This document shows positions 1 to 5,092 of a stretch of DNA of 5,092 bases, one piece after another. The notes beneath the pieces were generated by a model. The model was given only the letters and a program-made list of their open reading frames with translations. It did not search any database and was not told where the DNA came from. Origin of the DNA: Prevotella sp. (GTDB lineage Bacteria > Bacteroidota > Bacteroidia > Bacteroidales > Bacteroidaceae); the NCBI GenBank assembly GCA_021204565.1, contig JAJPZE010000244.1, positions 1 through 5,092 on the forward strand. Direction: 5' to 3'. Made by a program: the position numbers and the translations under genes. How positions within the stretch are numbered: position 1 is the stretch's first letter; each line of letters begins with the position of its first letter.

Positions 1-647
1 TCTCCTTACTTGCGCAATACATCGGTGCGGACAGCGTCAGTATCGCGGCGGAGATAGATACGGACGAGCTCCCGGCGTATCCGACATCTCTCAGGCGCGA
101 CCATGAGGCGGCGTTGATTGGCACGACCGAGTATCAATTACTTCAGAAGAATGTAGAGGCGAAACGACTTGACAAGCGTATTGAAATTGGCAAACACGCT
201 CCGATGCTTGCGGTCGGTGCGGGTCTGATGACGCATAACATCATCGACGACCGCCAGAACCTCGCCGCCATTTATGCAACGGTAACCGTTCCGCTAACCG
301 ATTGGTGGGGCGGCTCACACGCTATCAAGCGCCTCAAATACGCACAAGACGTAGCTGAGCAAGAGAGGGATGACAATGCCAAGCTTCTCCTTATAAGTAT
401 GCAAAACTCTTGGAACGCCGTGGAGGAGACGTACAAAGAAGTGGCGTTAGCTCAGAAATCAATCGGACAAAGCAAGGAGAACCTGCGTCTGAATACCGAC
501 TTTTACTCCGCGGGCACTATTCCCTTGTCCGACTTGTTGCAAGCTCAGACGCTTTATCAGCAGACCGCCGACGGGTATGCGGAGGCGCTCGCGGCATATA
601 ACATCGCCGTTACGCAGTATCGTATAGCCACCGCTTCGCAGGACTGA
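1..647 (+). CDS. TolC-family outer-membrane efflux protein, C-terminal part (5' truncated by window edge)
   Basis: This is the outer-membrane channel component of a tripartite export system, which would connect a periplasmic adaptor and an inner-membrane pump to the outside. The reading frame is open from base 3, giving 214 residues to the TGA at 645-647; the real start lies left of the window. Counting from base 3, residues about 33-210 fit the second outer-membrane-efflux repeat of the family. There is an 'HEAALIGTTEYQLLQKNVEA' helix start, a beta-strand stretch ending in 'VPLTDWWGG', then long heptad-like helices. The family signature 'NTDFYSAGTIPLSDLLQAQT' is followed by a helix ending 'YNIAVTQYRIATA'. 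A TTG at 114 could be read as a start, but homology-like sequence continues upstream of it, so it is internal. Adaptor and pump genes are presumably upstream and unseen, so the substrate cannot be assigned. The family call is firm; the subfamily is not. Confidence 0.9.
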   Translation, partial: SLLAQYIGADSVSIAAEIDTDELPAYPTSLRRDHEAALIGTTEYQLLQKNVEAKRLDKRIEIGKHAPMLAVGAGLMTHNIIDDRQNLAAIYATVTVPLTDWWGGSHAIKRLKYAQDVAEQERDDNAKLLLISMQNSWNAVEETYKEVALAQKSIGQSKENLRLNTDFYSAGTIPLSDLLQAQTLYQQTADGYAEALAAYNIAVTQYRIATASQD

Positions 648-762
648 ATACGGCAAACGGGTTAAGAGGGAGATGCATATTCGTGCGGCGTTAATTACAT
701 CGCCGAGAGCAAAACAGGGCAAGTTTTCGCGCCCGCAGGGGTGTTCTTAAACCTGATTTGTA

Positions 763-770
763 TACCTTTG
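763..770 (+). promoter_or_regulatory. Candidate Bacteroidetes-type -7 promoter box upstream of typA
   Basis: TACCTTTG matches the Bacteroidetes housekeeping sigma consensus TAnnTTTG exactly. It lies in the gap between the efflux gene and typA, 63 bases before the chosen typA start, which would give a leader of roughly 55-60 nt. The partner -33 element (TTG/TTTG about 19 bases upstream) is weak: only GTGTTC near 741-746 is present. A TTTG at 757-760 is too close to serve. The rest of the 648-762 stretch holds nothing clear beyond a weak 5-bp hairpin (686-690 with 701-705). The box supports typA being transcribed separately from the efflux gene. Confidence 0.55.
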
Positions 771-833
771 CACGCGGAAACTCGGTCGAGGCGCGATTGG
801 TAATCGTAGCCGAGGTTATTGAAAATCAGGATT

Positions 834-2645
834 ATGCGGGATATCAGAAATATCGCTATTATAGCGCACGTCGACCACGGCAAGACGACGCTCGTGGATA
901 AGATGCTCCTCGCGGGAAAGCTGTTCCGCGCGAACCAACAGACGGGCGAGCTAATGTTGGACAATAACGACCTCGAGCGTGAACGGGGCATTACGATTCT
1001 CTCGAAGAACGTTAGCATCGATTGGAAAGGGACAAAGATAAACATTATAGATACTCCGGGACACTCCGACTTCGGCGGCGAGGTGGAGCGCGTGCTCAAC
1101 ATGGCTGACGGCTGTTTGCTCCTTGTCGATGCATTTGAGGGCCCGATGCCGCAGACGCGGTTCGTGTTGCAGAAAGCGTTGCAGATAGGGTTGAAGCCGA
1201 TAGTGGTGGTGAATAAGGTTGACAAGCCCAACTGCCGTCCGGAGGAGGTGTACGAAATGGTGTTCGACCTTATGTTCTCCCTCAACGCAACAGAGGATCA
1301 GCTAGACTTCCCCGTGGTGTACGGCTCGGCGAAGAACGGATGGATGGGTGCCGATTGGAGTACGCCGACGGGCAATATCGACTATCTTCTCGACAAGATA
1401 GTGGAGGTTATCCCCGCTCCGAAACAATACGAGGGGGAGCCGCAGATGTTGATTACCTCTTTAGATTTCAGCAACTACACCGGGCGCATAGCTGTCGGCA
1501 GAGTGCATCGAGGCACGCTTCGGAGCGGGATGAACATAAGCATTTGTCATAGGGACGGGTCGGTGGAGAAAACCAGGATAAAGGAGCTACATACGTTTGA
1601 GGGCATGGGGCACGTGAAGACAACGGAGGTTTCGTCGGGCGATATATGTGCCGTTGTCGGACTCGAACGCTTTGAGATTGGCGACACGATATCGTCCTTT
1701 GACTCTCCGGAGGCTCTTCCGCCGATTGCAATAGACGAGCCGACGATGTCGATGCTCTTCACTATTAACAACTCTCCTTTCTTTGGAAAGGAAGGAAAAT
1801 ATTGCACTTCGCGTCACGTACACGAACGTCTGCAGCGCGAATTGGAGAAGAATCTCGCGCTACGGGTCGTTCCCTTCCCCGGCACGACTGACGCTTGGAT
1901 AGTGTCCGGGCGAGGCGTGCTTCATCTCAGTGTCCTCATTGAGACGATGAGGAGAGAGGGATACGAGCTTCAGGTGGGTCAGCCGCAAGTGATTTACAAG
2001 ACGATTGACGGGCAGAAATGCGAGCCGATAGAGGAGCTTACGATAAACGTGCCGGAGGAGTTTTCGAGTAAGATGATTGATATGATTACCCGACGCAAGG
2101 GTGAGATGACTTCGATGGAGACACAAGGAGACCGGGTTAACATTGAGTTTCTCATACCTTCGCGCGGCATAATCGGTCTGCGCACGAATGTGCTTACCGC
2201 TTCTCAGGGCGAGGCGATTATGGCTCACCGCTTCAAGGAATACCAGCCCTACAAGGGCAATATCGAGCGTCGTGTCAACGGTTCGATGATCGCGCTTGAG
2301 ACAGGAAACGCTTATGCGTATTCAATAGATAAGCTCCAAGACCGCGGGAAGTTCTTTATCGACCCCGGCGAGGATGTGTACGGCGGGCAAGTGGTTGGCG
2401 AGCACGTTCATGAGAACGACCTTGTCGTGAATGTAACCAAAGCAAAGCAGCTCACCAATGTCCGCGCATCGGGCACTGACGAGAAGGCACGCATTATCCC
2501 AAAAGTCGTAATGAGCCTCGAAGAATGCCTTGAATACATCAAGGCGGACGAGTACGTTGAGGTTACCCCCGGCTCTATCCGCATGCGTAAGTGCATACTT
2601 GACCATAACGAAAGAAAGAAAGAGCAAAAGCGAAATACCGACTAA
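834..2645 (+). CDS. typA: Ribosome-associated translational GTPase TypA/BipA
   Basis: This is a translational GTPase related to EF-G and LepA. It binds the 70S ribosome and is linked in other bacteria to 50S subunit assembly at low temperature and to stress responses; it acts in the cytoplasm. The 603-residue length is normal for the family. Visible G motifs are G1 AHVDHGKT (11-18), G2 with RERGITI (49-55, switch I Thr54), G3 DTPGH (73-77), G4 NKVD (127-130) and G5 GSAKNGW (164-170). A beta-barrel domain II follows (about 203-290), then EF-G-like domains III and V (about 305-475, with IPSRGIIGLR at 441-450). The TypA-specific C-terminal domain comes last (about 482-600, including KARIIPKVVMSLEECLEYI). 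ATG at 834 is chosen over TTG at 819 because the family starts within a few residues of 'NIRNIAIIAHVDHG'; an in-frame TAG at 807-809 limits any extension. No catalytic residue is missing. It appears to head a unit with the downstream protease gene. Confidence 0.97.
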   Translation: MRDIRNIAIIAHVDHGKTTLVDKMLLAGKLFRANQQTGELMLDNNDLERERGITILSKNVSIDWKGTKINIIDTPGHSDFGGEVERVLNMADGCLLLVDAFEGPMPQTRFVLQKALQIGLKPIVVVNKVDKPNCRPEEVYEMVFDLMFSLNATEDQLDFPVVYGSAKNGWMGADWSTPTGNIDYLLDKIVEVIPAPKQYEGEPQMLITSLDFSNYTGRIAVGRVHRGTLRSGMNISICHRDGSVEKTRIKELHTFEGMGHVKTTEVSSGDICAVVGLERFEIGDTISSFDSPEALPPIAIDEPTMSMLFTINNSPFFGKEGKYCTSRHVHERLQRELEKNLALRVVPFPGTTDAWIVSGRGVLHLSVLIETMRREGYELQVGQPQVIYKTIDGQKCEPIEELTINVPEEFSSKMIDMITRRKGEMTSMETQGDRVNIEFLIPSRGIIGLRTNVLTASQGEAIMAHRFKEYQPYKGNIERRVNGSMIALETGNAYAYSIDKLQDRGKFFIDPGEDVYGGQVVGEHVHENDLVVNVTKAKQLTNVRASGTDEKARIIPKVVMSLEECLEYIKADEYVEVTPGSIRMRKCILDHNERKKEQKRNTD

Positions 2646-2662
2646 TTAATAGTTCCAACATT

Positions 2663-4357
2663 ATGAAATATCTATACACATTGCTGTTCCTTATCCTTGC
2701 CGTGGGTGCTTACGCATCAAAGGCGGTCATCTCGCCGAGGGTTGTAACGCTTGATGACGGCTCGACGCGCGTGGTTACTCTTCGCGGCGACGAGCATTTC
2801 TCGTTCTTTGCCTCTTCGCAAGGGGAGCTTGTCATCCGTCAGAGCGATACGTGGCGTCTCGCTACGGAACAGGAGATAGCGCAGGCAAAGGCACGCCTGA
2901 CCGAAGTGAATGCTCAGCGTGAAAGGCTTGGAAAGGCGAACGCAAGCATTATCGCGACGAGACCGTTCCCTTGTACGGGCAACCCGAAAGCGCTTGTTAT
3001 CCTCGTAAGCTTTACAGACCGGGACTTCGAATACTCGGCAGAGGAAGTGGAGAACTTGTTTGCCGGGACGGAATATAACGGGGAGTCGGGGATGCAGAGT
3101 TATGGTTCTCTTGCGCAGTATATGGATTTCTGTAGCGACGGGCAATTCGTTCCCGAATTTGATTTTGCCGGTCCGTACGAGTTGAACGGCACCGTGAAAA
3201 GCTATGGATATAACTCCGGAGGCTCCGATGCGAATACCGCTCAGTTCGTTAAAGACGCATGTGCGGCGGCGGATAGCGACGGCGTGGACTTTTCCCAATA
3301 CGATGCCGACGGCGACGGATATGTAGATCTTGTTTATATAGTGTATGCCGGGTTCGGCGAGAACTGGGGCGACAACTCCGAAGATTGTCTTTGGCCGAAA
3401 TCGGGAACGGGTGATTACGGCACATATGACGGCGTCAAGGTCAACAGATACGGTATAAATCAGGAACTGATAGGGTACGACGAGCTTGTTAACAGCACGA
3501 CCGGCAAACATTATCTCAACGGTATCGGCGTGCTTGCGCACGAGTTCTGTCATACTATGGGGCTCTTTGATGTATACCCGACGGCGGACTGGAGCGATGT
3601 CTCCTGGTACGATAATCAAAGCATGGAGATATGGAGCCTGATGGATTACGGCGAGAACAACTACAATGGGTATTACCCCACGCCTCTCACCGCTTGGGAG
3701 CGCGAGTTGTTCGGTTGGATAAATATCGAGCCGCTTGACTCTCCGGCGAACATTACGTTGACCCCTTTGCAAGACGGCGGTAAGGCATATCGGATTGTCA
3801 ACGATAACGACGCGACGGGCAATGAATATTATATATTGGAGAGTATTCCCAATGGTTCGGGAACGGGATTTTACCGCCGAATGCCGGGCAACGGGATGGT
3901 CGTAACCCACGTCAACTACGACCGTGATTATTTCTCTAACTTTGCCAACCCTAATAATGTTCAGGGCGAGCCGCGCCTGACAATCGTTCCCGCTGACGGC
4001 ATTCTAATGTCTTCATACCGGGTATCTCTCGTCGAAGATGACCCGTTGTACATTACGACGAGCGACTATTACGCCGATCACGCCGGCGATCCTTATCCCG
4101 GAACGTCCGAAATCACATCTCTTACTGACTACAAGGCGTACACCGGCACGGTTGAAAAACCGATAACCGACATCACGCAAGACGGTTTCGCAGTGTCGTT
4201 CGCCTTTATGGGCGGAGCGGAAGAGGACGGCATAACCGACATTAACGCGGATAACGCTTTTTCCGACGGCGCTACATACAACCTGCAAGGGCAACGTGTG
4301 AACGGGGCGTATAGGGGCGTGATGATTTCGAACGGCAGGAAATACGTGCGTAAATAA
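2663..4357 (+). CDS. Secreted M6-family metalloprotease (immune inhibitor A-like) with Bacteroidales C-terminal tail
   Basis: This is a predicted exported zinc endopeptidase of 564 residues. Residues 1-18 (MKYLYTLLFLILAVGAYA) form a Sec signal peptide with a likely cleavage after AYA; there is no lipobox cysteine. Residues about 25-90 resemble the N-terminal propeptide region common in Bacteroidales M6 proteins ('DDGST...LRGDEHFSFFASSQGEL'). The catalytic domain starts around 108 with ALVILVSFTD. It includes an Asp-rich loop DADGDGYVD (214-222) that probably binds calcium. The zinc motif HEFCHTMGLFD (293-303) gives ligands His293 and His297, catalytic Glu294 and likely third ligand Asp303; the Met-turn is SLMDYG (Met327). 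A beta-rich region follows (about 355-520), then a short C-terminal tail (about 523-564, 'YNLQGQRVNGAYRG...NGRKYVRK'). The ATG lies 17 bases after the typA stop with no strong Shine-Dalgarno, suggesting cotranscription with typA. Substrate is unknown; candidates are host or dietary proteins, or cell-surface processing. Confidence 0.92.
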   Translation: MKYLYTLLFLILAVGAYASKAVISPRVVTLDDGSTRVVTLRGDEHFSFFASSQGELVIRQSDTWRLATEQEIAQAKARLTEVNAQRERLGKANASIIATRPFPCTGNPKALVILVSFTDRDFEYSAEEVENLFAGTEYNGESGMQSYGSLAQYMDFCSDGQFVPEFDFAGPYELNGTVKSYGYNSGGSDANTAQFVKDACAAADSDGVDFSQYDADGDGYVDLVYIVYAGFGENWGDNSEDCLWPKSGTGDYGTYDGVKVNRYGINQELIGYDELVNSTTGKHYLNGIGVLAHEFCHTMGLFDVYPTADWSDVSWYDNQSMEIWSLMDYGENNYNGYYPTPLTAWERELFGWINIEPLDSPANITLTPLQDGGKAYRIVNDNDATGNEYYILESIPNGSGTGFYRRMPGNGMVVTHVNYDRDYFSNFANPNNVQGEPRLTIVPADGILMSSYRVSLVEDDPLYITTSDYYADHAGDPYPGTSEITSLTDYKAYTGTVEKPITDITQDGFAVSFAFMGGAEEDGITDINADNAFSDGATYNLQGQRVNGAYRGVMISNGRKYVRK

Positions 4358-4366
4358 GGGCGGATT

Positions 4367-4696
4367 ATGCTTATCCAGTTCGATTATTGTATTCTCCGCA
4401 AGGGCGAAATAATCGACACGTGTTATGCGTTTGTCGACATCGACGGCGACGAAGTGGAGGAGATAATTGACGAGTTGATGGAGTGCAACAGCAAGGGCGA
4501 GCTGACCGACATCCCGGATAAATATATGAAACGTTTTGTCAATTCGGCTCTCGAAGACGCATTAGAGATTTATCCGGACTTCGATTGCGAGGACAGAGAG
4601 TACACCGTAATGCTCTCCAAGTACTTGCCGGAGGGTTTGGTTCGGTACTTGCCCGACGAATTGATAGACAACTTTACGGACGAGATGTTCGAATAG
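4367..4696 (+). CDS. Small acidic protein of unknown function (109 aa)
   Basis: I do not recognise this protein. It is 109 residues long and very acidic, with about 30 Asp/Glu against 9 Lys/Arg. It has no signal peptide and no convincing membrane segment, so it should be cytoplasmic. It begins with a strand-like stretch MLIQFDYCILRKG, then has an acidic helix-prone segment (about 27-40, DGDEVEEIIDELME). Later come a helix around 51-68, four cysteines (8, 19, 40, 74) without a metal-site spacing, and a C-terminal 'KYLPEGLVRYLPDELIDNF' in which a YLP unit repeats. The start ATG is 9 bases after the protease stop, preceded by a purine-rich AAGGGCGG that could act as a Shine-Dalgarno. Codon use and the AT/GC pattern resemble the neighbours, so it is probably a real gene and the last in the unit. 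Without an export signal, a role as direct periplasmic inhibitor of the protease is unlikely. Confidence 0.75.
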   Translation: MLIQFDYCILRKGEIIDTCYAFVDIDGDEVEEIIDELMECNSKGELTDIPDKYMKRFVNSALEDALEIYPDFDCEDREYTVMLSKYLPEGLVRYLPDELIDNFTDEMFE

Positions 4697-4719
4697 TCCG
4701 GCTCAACCGGCACAGGTCA

Positions 4720-4765
4720 ACACCGGCGCCTGACATCTGCGGGGGAAGATGTCAGGCGCCGGTGT
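4720..4765 (+). terminator. Strong 19-bp hairpin after the typA-protease unit
   Basis: The left arm ACACCGGCGCCTGACATCT (4720-4738) and right arm AGATGTCAGGCGCCGGTGT (4747-4765) are perfectly complementary over 19 bp around an 8-base G-rich loop (4739-4746). It lies 23 bases after the last stop codon of the unit, where a terminator or 3'-end stabilising structure is expected. No T-run follows, so classical intrinsic termination is not proven. A small CCGG/CCGG hairpin (4698-4701 with 4707-4710) precedes it. Confidence 0.65.
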
Positions 4766-4803
4766 CTTATGCGCCGGCGGGATTGTCCGAAACGGCGCAT
4801 AAG
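4766..4803 (+). repeat. Second 11-bp inverted repeat abutting the first hairpin
   Basis: CTTATGCGCCG (4766-4776) and CGGCGCATAAG (4793-4803) are perfect reverse complements around a 16-base loop, which can itself form a CGG/CCG mini-stem (4778-4780 with 4787-4789). It begins on the base directly after the first hairpin ends. The GCGCCGG at 4771-4777 repeats the GCGCCGG at 4756-4762 of the first hairpin, so either copy could pair with CCGGCGC at 4723-4729. It probably belongs to the same 3'-end structure; no T-run follows. The next 100 bases (4804-4903) are A/T-rich with nothing I recognise. Confidence 0.55.
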
Positions 4804-4903
4804 AAGGTCTTGCGGAGTGGGTGTATCGTCGCAATACGGCTTGATTTCACATTATTTATCCTAATTATAAAGATTGCACACAGCAACATTTAACGCGACA
4901 TTC

Positions 4904-4952
4904 ATTGCGAGCCGCACTTTTGTGCGAAAATTCGCGAGTTTTCGCAATTTTT
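4904..4952 (+). promoter_or_regulatory. Palindrome with T-run and overlapping alternative stems (terminator or operator)
   Basis: Bases 4923-4946 form a 24-bp palindrome: TGCGAAAA at 4923-4930 pairs with TTTTCGCA at 4939-4946. The centre TTCGCGAG continues the symmetry except for one T/G pair, which would be a U-G wobble in RNA. ATTTTT follows directly (4947-4952), giving the look of an intrinsic terminator. Two competing stems overlap it: CGCAC/GTGCG with a TTTT loop (4913-4917 with 4922-4926), and ATTGCGA/TCGCAAT (4904-4910 with 4942-4948), which would enclose the first. The same symmetry would also suit a dimeric DNA-binding protein. Sequence alone does not decide between these. Confidence 0.45.
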
Positions 4953-5015
4953 AGAACGTGCTGATAATCAGGGGCTTATGTGTCTCCGATAAATTAGAGG
5001 GTCGTCCGACATCTA

Positions 5016-5061
5016 TGAAAGCAGGGGGTTTTGCCCCCTGAAAGTACGGGGTTTGACCCTA
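5016..5061 (+). repeat. Two 23-base imperfect tandem repeats containing G-run/C-run stems
   Basis: Unit 1 (5016-5038) and unit 2 (5039-5061) both begin TGAAAG and carry GGGG-TTT-CCC cores; 17 of 23 positions match. A third TGAAA begins exactly 23 bases later at 5062 but then diverges. CAGGGGG (5022-5028) pairs perfectly with CCCCCTG (5034-5040), forming a 7-bp stem with loop TTTTG. The array may continue in altered form beyond what is visible. Confidence 0.5.
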
Positions 5062-5072
5062 TGAAACCCCGT
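5046..5072 (+). promoter_or_regulatory. 9-bp hairpin overlapping a possible start codon
   Basis: ACGGGGTTT (5046-5054) and AAACCCCGT (5064-5072) are perfect reverse complements around a 9-base loop GACCCTATG. The ATG at 5061-5063 sits at the 3' side of the loop, and a second in-frame ATG at 5076 lies just after the stem. If a gene begins here, the hairpin could limit ribosome access or mark a leader structure. This is inference from position only. Confidence 0.4.
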
Positions 5073-5092
5073 GTAATGAGCGTGCAAGAACT
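5061..5092 (+). CDS. Possible start of a gene running off the right edge
   Basis: From ATG 5061 the frame reads MKPRVMSVQE and stays open to the window end; a second in-frame ATG at 5076 would give MSVQE. The frame is open upstream to a TGA at 5016-5018. Ten codons are too few to identify a family or to prove coding. The reason for listing it is the two clustered ATGs after a structured, gene-free region where the next gene could begin. The product is unknown. Confidence 0.3.
   Translation, partial: MKPRVMSVQE

Noticed and set aside
114..116. TTG as a start codon for the efflux protein
   Set aside because: The frame is open to the window edge, and the 37 residues upstream read naturally as part of a TolC-family protein, so this TTG is an internal Leu codon.
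686..705. CGGCG/CGCCG hairpin after the efflux gene as a terminator
   Set aside because: The stem is only 5 bp with a 10-base loop and no T-run; too weak to call.
819..821. TTG as start of typA
   Set aside because: The ATG at 834 gives the family-typical N-terminus; the five extra residues have no support.
695..1285. 196-codon open frame on the minus strand over the promoter region and typA 5' part
   Set aside because: It overlaps the highly conserved GTPase motifs of typA in antisense and shows no domain of its own.
2717..3910. 397-codon open frame on the minus strand
   Set aside because: It lies wholly inside the M6 protease gene, whose signal peptide, zinc motif and Met-turn are intact on the plus strand. 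The translated antisense product has no recognisable motif and is best explained as a shadow of the coding bias.
4841..4871. E. coli-like -35/-10 pair (TTGATT and TATAAA)
   Set aside because: Spacing is 19 bases, the match is loose, and Bacteroidetes use a different -33/-7 consensus; in an A/T-rich stretch it is likely chance.
4585..4893. 102-codon plus-strand frame overlapping the acidic protein and both hairpins
   Set aside because: It is out of frame with the better-supported acidic protein gene, runs through the two perfect hairpins, and its composition (Arg-rich then hydrophobic) looks like frame-shifted sequence.
5015..5041. Tiny 8-codon frame (MKAGGFAP) as a leader peptide
   Set aside because: It is made of the repeat unit itself, with no independent sign of translation and no attenuator-type codon run.
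4697..5092. tRNA, CRISPR array or insertion-sequence ends in the right-hand region
   Set aside because: No tRNA T-loop signature or cloverleaf, no regularly spaced repeats with unique spacers (the 23-base units are directly adjacent), and no transposase or flanking target duplication seen.

Overview
The window looks like Bacteroidales (phylum Bacteroidota) chromosome; the family cannot be fixed from this sequence. The evidence is a TAnnTTTG-type -7 promoter box (TACCTTTG) ahead of typA, start codons mostly preceded by A/T-rich sequence rather than strong Shine-Dalgarno sites, a TypA protein with a Bacteroidetes-like N-terminus (MRDIRNIAIIAHVDHGKT), and a secreted M6 metalloprotease whose C-terminus ends in the short 'YNLQGQRV...NGRKYVRK' tail seen on many Bacteroidales exported proteins.

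Layout, all on the + strand. The left edge (to 647) is the C-terminal part of a TolC-family outer-membrane efflux protein whose start lies outside the window. A 186-base gap (648-833) carries a candidate promoter. It is followed by a probable three-gene transcription unit: the ribosome-associated GTPase typA/bipA (834-2645), a 564-residue secreted M6-type metalloprotease (2663-4357, 17-base gap) and a 109-residue very acidic protein of unknown function (4367-4696, 9-base gap). Two abutting perfect hairpins (4720-4765 and 4766-4803) lie just after this unit and probably end it.

The last 290 bases hold no complete gene but are rich in short structures. There is a 24-bp near-perfect palindrome followed by a T-run (4923-4952). 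Near the right edge come two 23-base imperfect tandem repeats, each G-run/C-run rich, and a 9-bp hairpin overlapping the possible start of a gene that runs off the window (5061 or 5076 onward).

Functionally the window combines an envelope efflux component, a translation/stress GTPase and an exported protease. Apart from close spacing, nothing shows that they work in one pathway. I did not find a convincing novel system. The most useful leads are the typA-protease-acidic protein arrangement and the structured right-hand intergenic region.
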